Below the pieces are notes generated by a model that did no database searches, had not been told where the DNA came from, and saw nothing but the letters and a program-made list of their open reading frames with translations. Shown one piece after another: positions 43,989 to 52,037 of a stretch of 64,000 nt of DNA. The stretch's first letter is position 1. Each line of letters starts with the position of its first letter. A program made the position numbers and the translations under genes. This stretch comes from Halomonas sp. Bachu 37 (GTDB lineage Bacteria > Pseudomonadota > Gammaproteobacteria > Pseudomonadales > Halomonadaceae), in the NCBI RefSeq assembly GCF_039691755.1, contig NZ_CP137552.1, positions 1,922,001 to 1,986,000 of the forward strand, in the 5' to 3' direction.

Positions 43989-45266
43989 TTACATGCCCGG
44001 CGTTCGATTCGTACCGGTACCTTGCGTGTTACCGGAAGGAGTATCCGAATCGGTCAAGCCGGTATTCCGGCTACCGGCACCTGTCGGTGTGCTCTTGCCT
44101 GTCGAGCTGGTGGAAGCGCCGGTGCCAGTCGTGCTGGTTCCCGGGGAGCTTTTGGCCGAGGTATTGTTATCCACGGGATTCTTTCCCGACGCGGCACTAT
44201 TTTCATGATGCGACGTGCTGTCGCTACGAGAAGTGTCCTTTTGCTGAGACGAGTCCTGACCTTGAGAGGATTCCTTGGCCGACTCGGCTTTCTCGTGGAT
44301 AGTCTCCTGGGCCTTGTCCATCTGCTCCTGGCCGGTTTGCGCCGCCTTTTGCAAGGCGCGATCGCGATACTCGCCCATGTACTCGTCTTCCTTGCGCGTG
44401 GAAGGAAATACACCACCCAGGGCGGCGCCCAACGCAAACCCGAGCGCCCCTACCACCAAGGGGTGTTCCTGGATGAAGTCGGACGATTGGCTGCCGGCTC
44501 GCCGGGCTCGATGCGACATGTCGTGCATGGCGGACTGGGTGCCATGCTGAAGATGTGACGTCTTGTCTCGCATGTTGCCTCCCATGTGCTGTGCTCTTTC
44601 GCCCATCTGCTGGGCCTTTTCCCTGGCCATACTGCCCATGTCTCGGGCCTTGTCACCCACATGCTGGGCCTTGTTCTTGGCGCCTTCCTTCATGCCTTTG
44701 GCGCTATCCTTCATTCCTTTCGCACTATCTTTCATGCCGCCGAGATGGCTACCGCCGCCTTGACTATGGCTATCCGAGGGGCCTGAAGCGCTGCCGTAAG
44801 GACGGGTCTCCGCCCCCAGCGCGCCGGCACCCGTTCCACCAGTGCCTTCATGGACGGGAATTCCCGGCAAGGTGTGGGTGTCAGGCGTCGAATAGTGTTC
44901 ATTGGGATAGCGATTGCCCGACGGGTGGGCGGTGCCCTGCCGGTAGACGGCATCATTGCCCATGTACGGAGAGTCGTCATGACGATGCTGGCGCCCCTGA
45001 TTCGGGTTGCGCTGCGACATGATCATCCAGCCCAGACCGGCGCTGGTCAGTAGGAACGGAACGGGGTTCTGCTTGATGGTATTGCTCAGGTTGGAAACGA
45101 ACTCGTTGGCCCCGCCATGGCGCAGGTATTCGTAGGAGGTATTCAGCAGTTGCTGAGGAGAAAAACGCTCCTCAATTTCATGCAGGGTCGAATCGAGGCG
45201 TTCGCGTGAACGATCGATATCCTTCTCGATCTCTTCGGAACTGCGTTGTCCGTTGTGCTCGCTCAT
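43989..45266 (-). CDS. DUF3618-domain protein with repetitive amphipathic tail
   Basis: 425 residues. The N-terminus (SEEIEKDIDRSRERLDSTLHEIEERFSPQQLL) is a DUF3618 domain, followed by one hydrophobic segment (VPFLLTSAGLGWMIMS). The middle has repeated MKDSAKG / AREKAQQMGERAQHMG units, like apolipoprotein or LEA helices. A Gly-rich hydrophobic hairpin, HPLVVGALGFALGAALGG, precedes a low-complexity Ser/Thr/Gly tail. It probably sits on or in the inner membrane. It overlaps the DUF1469 gene by 4 bp and is the last gene of a three-gene unit. No function is known; a stress or envelope role is inferred. Confidence 0.82.
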   Translation of the reverse strand: MSEHNGQRSSEEIEKDIDRSRERLDSTLHEIEERFSPQQLLNTSYEYLRHGGANEFVSNLSNTIKQNPVPFLLTSAGLGWMIMSQRNPNQGRQHRHDDSPYMGNDAVYRQGTAHPSGNRYPNEHYSTPDTHTLPGIPVHEGTGGTGAGALGAETRPYGSASGPSDSHSQGGGSHLGGMKDSAKGMKDSAKGMKEGAKNKAQHVGDKARDMGSMAREKAQQMGERAQHMGGNMRDKTSHLQHGTQSAMHDMSHRARRAGSQSSDFIQEHPLVVGALGFALGAALGGVFPSTRKEDEYMGEYRDRALQKAAQTGQEQMDKAQETIHEKAESAKESSQGQDSSQQKDTSRSDSTSHHENSAASGKNPVDNNTSAKSSPGTSTTGTGASTSSTGKSTPTGAGSRNTGLTDSDTPSGNTQGTGTNRTPGM

Positions 45267-45700
45267 TTCAACTCCTCCTTGACGTTGTGCTTATGCTCCT
45301 TGGCGAACTCCTTGTCGGTCTGCAGGCTGTGCATGGTGCGGTTGGGCATCAGGTTCCGGGCCTGGATTTTCTTGATCCCCGACTGGAGCATGATGTAGCC
45401 GATGATGGCAACGACCACACCGACAATCACCGCGGAAAGCCAAGGAGTGGTATCCGGTGGAAGCACCTCATTGAGCAGGAAGACCGCCGCCGCCAGCAGA
45501 GTGAGAAAGCCGCCGAACAGTACCGCGCCGGCAATGGCGATGGCAGCGAGCCCCGACATGGCCTGGTGGGTCTTTTCCGACATTTCGGTCTTGGCGAGCT
45601 CGACCTCGTTACGCACCAGCGACGTCATCTCCTGGGTCAAGGTCGATAAAAGCGAACCGATCGACGAGCCTTGCGTCGAGGTATTGTTATCCGTATCCAT
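45263..45700 (-). CDS. Holin-like DUF1469 membrane protein
   Basis: 145 residues. IGSLLSTLTQEMTSLVRNEVELAKTEM precedes two transmembrane helices (AIAIAGAVLFGGFLTLLAAAVF and WLSAVIVGVVVAIIGYIML), the standard layout of DUF1469 (called 'phage holin family' although chromosomal and unrelated to lysis here). A basic C-terminal tail follows. Start MDTDNN at 45700. It pairs with the DUF3618 protein, with which this family is commonly found. Confidence 0.82.
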   Translation of the reverse strand: MDTDNNTSTQGSSIGSLLSTLTQEMTSLVRNEVELAKTEMSEKTHQAMSGLAAIAIAGAVLFGGFLTLLAAAVFLLNEVLPPDTTPWLSAVIVGVVVAIIGYIMLQSGIKKIQARNLMPNRTMHSLQTDKEFAKEHKHNVKEELK

Positions 45701-45804
45701 TACTAGCCTCCCATATCCATTAGGACACTTGATTACACCGGAACCTGTACCGGCACGATTGCCTCGAGGAGCAGAGCTCCGCAAGGCCTGCCTTGAACAG
45801 CTAC

Positions 45805-46392
45805 TTACATTCGTGGATCACTGGAGCCGGGAACGGTGACGCCAGGCCCTTGAGTAGTTCCGGTCGAGGAACCTTGCGAAGTGCCGCCTAGCGCAGGGCC
45901 ACTATGTACAGTGCCAGGCTGCGAGCCTGAAGCGGATTGATGCTGGCTGGAACTACGCAGGAAACGCGATACCAGAAACCCCGCCGCAATCGCTCCGCCA
46001 ATGAACAGGGCTGGTTCGCGACGGCTGTAACTCTGGGCGTCATTGCAGATACTCTGCAGATCCCTATTACGCAGGTTTTGCGTAAAACGATCGGTGGTAT
46101 CGGCCAGCTTTCTGGCTTTCTCCGAGAAATAAGGCTGTTGCTGGTTGTCGAACTCATCCGCCATTTTCTGGAAGACGCTGCTAAACTTGCCTGCCTGCTC
46201 GGCGGCGTTATCGCGCTGCTGGCTGAAGAGATTCTCGGCTTGTTGATGGGCCGCCTCGCTCACTTCGTGCGCTGTTTCCCGGCCCTGCTGCTTGGCCTTG
46301 TCCGGGTTCAGTGAGCCGTTACCAGCCGAGCCGGTAGTCGCCTGAGACGTGGATGGCGAGCCTGGGTCAGTATGCTTTCCTTGATCGATCAT
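45805..46392 (-). CDS. Gln/Ser-rich protein with single membrane hairpin, ndi-like
   Basis: 195 residues starting MIDQGKHTDPGSPSTSQ behind AAGGAGG at good spacing; the ATG at 46422 lacks a ribosome site. A helical, Gln/Asp-rich region (QRDNAAEQAGKFSSVFQKMADEF) precedes REPALFIGGAIAAGFLVSRFL, a short hydrophobic segment as in YqjD/ElaB-like membrane anchors. The tail is Ser/Gly/Pro-rich. It resembles proteins labelled 'nutrient deprivation-induced' in alphaproteobacteria. It is first in the unit with the DUF1469 and DUF3618 genes, after a 104-bp gap. Confidence 0.75.
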   Translation of the reverse strand: MIDQGKHTDPGSPSTSQATTGSAGNGSLNPDKAKQQGRETAHEVSEAAHQQAENLFSQQRDNAAEQAGKFSSVFQKMADEFDNQQQPYFSEKARKLADTTDRFTQNLRNRDLQSICNDAQSYSRREPALFIGGAIAAGFLVSRFLRSSSQHQSASGSQPGTVHSGPALGGTSQGSSTGTTQGPGVTVPGSSDPRM

Positions 46393-46529
46393 CTGCCACT
46401 TCCTCCTTGTCTCACTGGTCATGAATCATTCGACAAGACGAATTTGATCGCTGGATCGGTTAACACCTGCAAACAGAGAGTCGTCCTGTCTCTCTTGCCA
46501 TGCCGCCCGTTATCCAAGGCGGTTTCTTG

Positions 46530-46557
46530 AATATAGTGGTCCTCGGCACTCTGTCAA
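46530..46557 (-). promoter_or_regulatory. Sigma-70-like promoter for the DUF3618 operon
   Basis: On the minus strand TTGACA (46557-46552) and TATATT (46535-46530) are 16 bp apart. The -35 ends next to the argA stop (46559), so the operon is likely to be transcribed independently of argA. Confidence 0.6.
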
Positions 46558-46558
46558 C

Positions 46559-47875
46559 TCAGCCCGGAAGGCTCTTGATCAGCACTTTTGACTTGCGCGC
46601 GTGATTATAGGTATCGCGCTTGAGCGGCGGCAGTTCCGCCAGGCTCGCCGTGTGGAAACCATGCTCCACGAACCAGTGAGCCGTGTGGGTGGTAAGCACG
46701 AACAGAGCATTCACCCGCTGCTGTGCGGCGCGCCGTTCCAGAGCTTCCAGCAAGCGTTCGCCACGCTCGCCGCCGCGATAGCTCTGATGTACTGCGACAC
46801 AGGCAAGCTCGGCAATGCCGCTATCGGCAAATACATGCAGCGCGGCACAGCCGATTACCATGCCATCGCGCTCGATGACCACGTAATCGTCGATCTCGTG
46901 TTCCAGGCGCTCCCGAGAACGCGCCACCAGCATGCCGCGACGCTCCAGCGGCTCGAGCAGTTCGAGCAGTCCCGCCACATCGCCCAGCTCCGCTGGGCGC
47001 AACTGCTCGTAGCGGTGCTGGGTGATCATGGTGCCCACGCCGTCGCGGGTGAACAGTTCCCCCAGCAGGGCGTCGTGGTTGTGCCAAGAGAGCAGATGCG
47101 TGCGCGCCACTCCCTGGCGAGCGGCAAGGCAAGCCGCCTGGAGATGCCGAGCCAGTTCGCTGCCGGCTTCGGCTTGCTCCACGCGGGGCTCGGCTTCCGC
47201 CGGTGTGAGCTGGCGCAGCAGCGTCCCGCTGGCATCGCGCAGGCCTTCGGACTCGCCCAGCAGGATCAGCTTGTCGGCATTCAAGGCCACCGCCGCCTGT
47301 TGGGCGACTTCCGCCGCATCCAGGTCGAAGACTTCACCGGTACTGGAGAATCCCAGCGGCGGCAGGACCACCAGCGATCCCTTGTCCAGCAGTCCTTCGA
47401 TCGCCGCGCCACGAACCCGACGCACCTCACCGCTATGGTCGTAATCCACCCCATCCCGCACGCCCAACGGCTTGGCCATGACCAGGTTGCCGGACACCAC
47501 CGTCAGCTCGACGCCATGCAGGGGCGTACTGGGCAGGCCCAGCGAAAGCCGCGCTTCCAGCCACAGGCGCTGGTGCGCCGCGACCTGCTCCACGTGGGCC
47601 ATGACGAGACCATCCGCCACCCAGCGACCGTCATGGCGCGTTGGTGCCACGCCGGCCCGGGTCAACGCCTCATGTACCTGAGGGCGGATGCCGAACACCA
47701 CGACCAGACGCACCCCGAGTGTGTGCAGCAAGGCCAGATCCTGAACCAACTGCTCGCCTCGGCCTGAAGCCATCGCCTCGCCTTCGACAAGTATCACGAA
47801 GGTTCGTCCACGATGGGCATTGATATATGGCGAGGCGTTACGGAACCAGTCAACGAAAGGGAAACGCGTATCCAA
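46559..47875 (-). CDS. argA: N-acetylglutamate synthase (kinase-like plus GNAT)
   Basis: 438 residues from a TTG start at 47875, which follows GGAGAGC; LDTRFPFVDWFRNASPYINAH is the standard ArgA opening, and the in-frame extension to 48010 is unlike the family. The N-terminal domain is an amino-acid-kinase fold (FVILVEGEAM, VVFGIRPQVHEAL); the C-terminal GNAT domain has VIGCAALHVF and HQSYRGGERGERLL (acetyl-CoA loop). It makes the first arginine intermediate and is usually feedback-inhibited by arginine. Confidence 0.94.
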   Translation of the reverse strand: MDTRFPFVDWFRNASPYINAHRGRTFVILVEGEAMASGRGEQLVQDLALLHTLGVRLVVVFGIRPQVHEALTRAGVAPTRHDGRWVADGLVMAHVEQVAAHQRLWLEARLSLGLPSTPLHGVELTVVSGNLVMAKPLGVRDGVDYDHSGEVRRVRGAAIEGLLDKGSLVVLPPLGFSSTGEVFDLDAAEVAQQAAVALNADKLILLGESEGLRDASGTLLRQLTPAEAEPRVEQAEAGSELARHLQAACLAARQGVARTHLLSWHNHDALLGELFTRDGVGTMITQHRYEQLRPAELGDVAGLLELLEPLERRGMLVARSRERLEHEIDDYVVIERDGMVIGCAALHVFADSGIAELACVAVHQSYRGGERGERLLEALERRAAQQRVNALFVLTTHTAHWFVEHGFHTASLAELPPLKRDTYNHARKSKVLIKSLPG

Positions 47876-48004
47876 GGGCCGCTCTCCGGCAGCAAGTGGT
47901 AAAAGAATGCCTGTACTACACGTGAGCAACTTTATCAGACCCTGACGCCGTTTGAGTCCATCCTGTCGGCAAAAAATCGTGGCAGGTTTCAGCCCAAAAG
48001 ATTT

Positions 48005-48041
48005 TAACAAAAGAAAAGCGGCATCACTTTCGTGATGCCGC
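48005..48041 (-). terminator. Terminator of the pit operon
   Basis: A perfect 10-bp stem (GCGGCATCAC, loop TTTC, GTGATGCCGC). On the minus strand it is followed by TTTTCTTTTGTT, a clear T tract. Confidence 0.88.
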
Positions 48042-48084
48042 GTAACTAACCGTTAAGTTGATGTCGGGTCTCGAGTCGTAACGC

Positions 48085-49350
48085 TTACCCGAACATGCCC
48101 TTGAACATGAAGAAGAACAGAATGGCCAGCCCCGCGCCAGCCGGCAGGGTTATCAGCCAGGACATGACGATAGTGCCGATGACGCGCAGGTTGAGCGCCG
48201 CCATGCCCCGTGCCAGGCCCACACCGAGTACCGCGCCCACCAGCGTATGGGTGGTGGAAATCGGCAGGCCGGTGCCCGAGGCCAGCACCACGGTAGTGGC
48301 GGCGGCCAGGGTCGCGGCAAAACCACGGCTTGGGGTCAATTCGGTAATGCCAGTACCCACGGTGGCAATCACCTTGTGACCGTAGGTAACCAGTCCCGCG
48401 ACGATACCGCCGCCGCCGAGTACCAGTACCCACCAGGGCACCAAGGCGGCGCTGTCGATCACTCCTTCACTGCGCACCACGCTGATGACGGCGGCCAGCG
48501 GCCCCACCGCATTCGCCACATCGTTGGAGCCGTGGGCGAATGCCATGGCGCAGGCGGTAAAGATCATCAGCACGCCGAACACGCGTTCGACATTGGCGTA
48601 GCCAAAGTGGTCCTCGGCATCCCTGACGTACTTGACCCGTCGCTCCATCACCATGCCGAGCCCCATGATAGCCAACCCGAGCACGATGGAAAGCAGCAAG
48701 CTCTGGCCGAAGGAGAGATCCAGCCCGATGTGCTTGAGGCCCTTGGTCAAGGTGACCATGGCGACAATGAAACCGACCAGGAAGACATAGCCCGGCACGT
48801 AACGCTTGGCCGCGGCGAAAGGATCACGGCTCTCGAAGATCAGGTGGTGAACCGACTTGAACAGGACAAAACCGATGGTACCGGCCAGCAGCGGCGAGAC
48901 CACCCAGCTGGAAGCGATCTGCCCCACCTTGGGCCAGGCTACCGCCTCCATTCCCAGGCCTACCGCGCCGAACCCGACAATGGCCCCGACGATAGAGTGG
49001 GTCGTGGAGACCGGCCAGCCCTTGGCCGAGGCGATCAACAGCCAAATTGCCGCCGCCAGCAGCGCTGAAAGCATGCCGTAGACCAGCATTTCAGGGCGTT
49101 GCGCCAACAGCACCGGATCGATGATGCCGCCCCTGATGGTGGCGGTGACCTCGCCCCCGGCCAGCCAGGCGCCTAGAAATTCGAACACCACCGCGATGAT
49201 GATCGCCTGCTTGATGGTGATCGCCTTCGACCCCACCGAGGTTCCCATGGCGTTGGCAACATCGTTGGCACCCACGCCCCAGGCCATGAAAAAGCCGAAT
49301 AGACAGGCCAGGATAATGAAGATTTCACTGTGCTGAGCAATGATCAACAT
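48085..49350 (-). CDS. PiT-family inorganic phosphate transporter
   Basis: 421 residues with about ten helices. The two inverted PiT signatures are present: GANDVANAMGTSVGSKAI (residues about 27-45) and HGSNDVANAVGPLAAV (about 275-290), each with GxNDxxN. The paired STTHSIVGAIVGFG and STTHTLVGAVLGVG are also seen. It imports metal-phosphate with protons or sodium. It lies 9 bp downstream of the DUF47 gene, the typical pairing. Confidence 0.95.
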   Translation of the reverse strand: MLIIAQHSEIFIILACLFGFFMAWGVGANDVANAMGTSVGSKAITIKQAIIIAVVFEFLGAWLAGGEVTATIRGGIIDPVLLAQRPEMLVYGMLSALLAAAIWLLIASAKGWPVSTTHSIVGAIVGFGAVGLGMEAVAWPKVGQIASSWVVSPLLAGTIGFVLFKSVHHLIFESRDPFAAAKRYVPGYVFLVGFIVAMVTLTKGLKHIGLDLSFGQSLLLSIVLGLAIMGLGMVMERRVKYVRDAEDHFGYANVERVFGVLMIFTACAMAFAHGSNDVANAVGPLAAVISVVRSEGVIDSAALVPWWVLVLGGGGIVAGLVTYGHKVIATVGTGITELTPSRGFAATLAAATTVVLASGTGLPISTTHTLVGAVLGVGLARGMAALNLRVIGTIVMSWLITLPAGAGLAILFFFMFKGMFG

Positions 49351-49359
49351 GCCGCCCCC

Positions 49360-50040
49360 TTAGCGTGCTGTCAGAATCTGTAAACGGCTACCCACGCGCT
49401 CAGCGCGGTCGGACAACTCACCGACCCAGTCGATAATCTTGTAAAGAAAGATCACATCGACCGGCGGTAGCTCGCTTTCCAGATCGAACAGCTGGCGGCG
49501 AATCGCCACTTGCTGACCATCCGCTTTATGTTCCAGGGTATGCAGCTCGCGGATCATGTTCTGCATGACATCCGAGACATTGCGCCCGAAGCCGGACTCC
49601 AGCAGATCCTTGAGCTCCTCGAGTGCCTGGCGGGCCTGGGCCACGCACGCCACCGAGGTGATCATGTAGTCGCGCATCGGCTCGGCCAGTGCATCCGGCA
49701 CCCGCATCTTGCGGCCCAGCATGATGCCGGTAATGTCGCGCACCTTATTGGCGATCTTGTCCTGCACGCTGATCAGGTCGAGAAGATCCGAACGAGACAC
49801 CGGCAGGAACATGGTGCTGGGCAGGTTCAATCGCAGGTCCGTCTTCAATTCATCGGCTTCATGTTCCAGCCGGGTGACGTTTTCGCGGTATTCCGAGGCT
49901 TTCTGCCAATCGCCTTGCAGGGACGCTTCGAAAAACGGCAGGAGTTGATCTGCGCACTCGTTGGCCTTGACGATATGGGCCAACAACGGCTGGAATGGCG
50001 AACGGCCGAACATCGCGGAAAAGGGGTTTGTGTTAACCAT
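49360..50040 (-). CDS. DUF47/TIGR00153 PhoU-like protein
   Basis: 226 residues, all helical. LLAHIVKANECADQLLPFFEA, HEADELKTDLRLNLPSTMFLPVSRSDL and SVQDKIANKVRDI are typical of the PhoU-related DUF47 proteins that accompany PiT transporters and are thought to regulate them. FLPVSRSDLLDLI is the most conserved block. It is the first gene of the pit operon. Confidence 0.92.
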   Translation of the reverse strand: MVNTNPFSAMFGRSPFQPLLAHIVKANECADQLLPFFEASLQGDWQKASEYRENVTRLEHEADELKTDLRLNLPSTMFLPVSRSDLLDLISVQDKIANKVRDITGIMLGRKMRVPDALAEPMRDYMITSVACVAQARQALEELKDLLESGFGRNVSDVMQNMIRELHTLEHKADGQQVAIRRQLFDLESELPPVDVIFLYKIIDWVGELSDRAERVGSRLQILTAR

Positions 50041-50108
50041 AGAGCCTTTAAGCCTGTTTTCGGGGAGCCTGGAAATGGCGGCGCCAGTATAAAGACTGCC
50101 CTCGACGC

Positions 50109-50155
50109 CGTCATGAAAAGTTCATAATGTCATGAAAAATTCATCTATTTGTCAC
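50109..50155. promoter_or_regulatory. PhoB-box-like direct repeats upstream of the DUF47-pit operon
   Basis: TCAT or TCAC cores occur at 50111, 50122, 50130, 50141 and 50152; the last three are 11 bp apart and the first two also 11 bp. Units TGTCATGAAAA, ATTCATCTATT and TGTCACACAAG resemble the 11-bp PhoB half-site CTGTCAT-N4. They lie between the divergent DUF47 and CYTH genes. Which gene is controlled, and in what sense, is open. Confidence 0.5.
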
Positions 50156-50175
50156 ACAAGCGAGGTGGCGCTGCA

Positions 50176-51060
50176 ATGAGCCAAGAGATAGAGCTTAAAC
50201 TTGCCCTGACGCCGGAAGGGCCGGAAGCCCTGAGCCGCCACCCGCTACTGGCCAGCCTAGACAAACAAACGCAGCTTGTAAGCAATACCTATTACGACAC
50301 TCCATCTGCCGACCTGGAAAAAGCTCGCGTTGCTCTGCGTGTGCGCCAGGTAGCAGGCCGTTACTTGCAGACGTTGAAAACCGCAGGCCATGGCGGCGGC
50401 GGGCTATCCCAGCGGGGGGAATGGGAATGGGAAGTGCCGGGCCCGCAACTGGACCTGACACGGCTGGCCACCCTGCCGTCCATGCAAGCGCTTACGGAAC
50501 TCGACCTCACCTCGTTGCAACCACGCCTGGCAACCGACTTCACCCGGCGCCGCTGGGAGGTACGTCATGGACAAGGCCGCGCAAGCCTTGTCGAAGTGGT
50601 CGTGGACGAAGGTGAGATCCGCGCTGGTAGTGATAGCGTTCCCATTCGCGAGGCGGAACTCGAACTCAAGCTCGGCACCGCGGAGGATCTATGGTCACTG
50701 GCTTTCGCCCTGGCCGAACGCGTCGCACTACGCCCGAGCGACAGCAGCAAGGCCGCCCGGGGCAATCTGCTGTTACGCCAGGAGTGGCCGCTGCCCGAGG
50801 CCAGCCGGCCGGAGGAGCTCTTTCATCGCGCCTGCCTGGCGCTGGACGGCTACCAGGACACTTCCCGAACAGAATTGCTGACCCAGGCAACCCAGGCATT
50901 TTTGCAATTGGCGCAACACCCAGGGCTGCCCGTTGAGCAACAGCGGCAAGCCAATATCCTGATCGAATCGCTGCATCACGATCCGCATTTGCCGCCGGCA
51001 TTCGGCCAGGCGGCGTTGAGGCTCGCCCATTATCTGAGCATTGAAACCGAGCTAGGCTGA
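50176..51060 (+). CDS. CYTH-domain inorganic triphosphatase-like protein
   Basis: 294 residues. EIELKL at the start is the ExExK metal-triphosphate motif of CYTH proteins; NTYYDTPSADLEKARVALRVRQ and AELELKLG (acidic tunnel strands) follow. It fits the N-terminal half of E. coli YgiF, an inorganic triphosphatase. The last 90 residues are helical but too short for a full CHAD domain. Start ATG 50176 behind GAGGTGG. Adjacent phosphate-transport genes make a polyphosphate-related role attractive but unproven. Confidence 0.87.
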   Translation: MSQEIELKLALTPEGPEALSRHPLLASLDKQTQLVSNTYYDTPSADLEKARVALRVRQVAGRYLQTLKTAGHGGGGLSQRGEWEWEVPGPQLDLTRLATLPSMQALTELDLTSLQPRLATDFTRRRWEVRHGQGRASLVEVVVDEGEIRAGSDSVPIREAELELKLGTAEDLWSLAFALAERVALRPSDSSKAARGNLLLRQEWPLPEASRPEELFHRACLALDGYQDTSRTELLTQATQAFLQLAQHPGLPVEQQRQANILIESLHHDPHLPPAFGQAALRLAHYLSIETELG

Positions 51061-51127
51061 GCAGAGGCCAGCATCGTTCAGTACCCTCAAGCAGGATCAC
51101 TCATTCACCTCAAGCCAAGGAAGTCGC

Positions 51128-52003
51128 ATGAGTCTGGCATTCAAACCCGCCGGGGAAGGATTACGTACCCGGATATTCCATATTATCTTCGAATCCCATA
51201 CGCCGGCCTCGAAAGGCTTCGATATCGCCTTGATCATCGCCATCCTGATCAGTGTGGTAGTGATCCTGCTGGACAGCGTGGCGGCCTACCACGCTCGCTA
51301 CGGCGAGCTGTTCTCGCTGGTGGAGTGGTGTATTACCGTGCTGTTCACGATTGAACTGGCGCTGCGCCTTTACTGCCTGGAGCGACCCTGGCTCTACCTG
51401 AAGAGCTTTTATGGGGTGATCGATCTGCTCGCCGTACTCCCCGCCTGGCTGGTGCTGCTGGTACCCGGCGCCCATAGCCTGGTATTGATTCGCCTGCTGC
51501 GGGTATTGCGCATCTTTCGTATTCTGCGCTTGATGGAGTTCGTCGGCGAGGGGCAGCTGCTCCTTGACGCCTTGAGGCGCAGTACACGTCAGATCCTGCT
51601 GTTTTTCTCGTCCATCCTGGTTCTGGTAACGCTTTTCGCGGCACTGATGTACTTGATCGAGTCACCGGAAACCGGTTTCACCAGCATCCCTCAATCAATC
51701 TACTGGGCTATCGTCAGCATGACCACTGTGGGCTATGGCGATATCGTGCCGGTAACCCCGTTGGGTAAGGCGATTACCGTAGTGTTGATGCTGACGGGCT
51801 ATTCGATCATCGCAGTCCCGACGGGGGTATTCTCGGCCCAGGTGATTCGCTCGTTGCGCGAAGAGCGCTACTCCGACGAAGCGTGCCCCGGCTGCGGGTA
51901 CGATCGTCATGAGAAACGCGCCCGCTACTGCCTTCGCTGCGGCACCTGGTTGGATGAAGACAGCGAGGACCCGCGCAAACAGGCAACCTCCGACGACCAA
52001 TAA
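51128..52003 (+). CDS. Voltage-gated-like K+ channel with C-terminal zinc ribbon
   Basis: 291 residues. Six transmembrane helices; S4 carries regular arginines (LIRLLRVLRIFRILRLM), and the pore has the selectivity filter TTVGYGDIVPVT. After S6 (AITVVLMLTGYSIIAVPTGVFSAQVI) comes a short cytoplasmic tail with CPGCGY...YCLRCGTW, two CxxC pairs forming a zinc ribbon, in place of the RCK domain of many bacterial K+ channels. It probably sets membrane potential or K+ leak. It converges on the TrkH-type gene. Confidence 0.92.
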   Translation: MSLAFKPAGEGLRTRIFHIIFESHTPASKGFDIALIIAILISVVVILLDSVAAYHARYGELFSLVEWCITVLFTIELALRLYCLERPWLYLKSFYGVIDLLAVLPAWLVLLVPGAHSLVLIRLLRVLRIFRILRLMEFVGEGQLLLDALRRSTRQILLFFSSILVLVTLFAALMYLIESPETGFTSIPQSIYWAIVSMTTVGYGDIVPVTPLGKAITVVLMLTGYSIIAVPTGVFSAQVIRSLREERYSDEACPGCGYDRHEKRARYCLRCGTWLDEDSEDPRKQATSDDQ

Positions 52004-52037
52004 GGATCGACCAGCAGGGCGATACCCGCACCACGTG

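Noticed and set aside
45263..45700. Prophage suggested by the holin-like protein
   Set aside because: DUF1469 proteins are common chromosomal membrane proteins and no phage gene is nearby.
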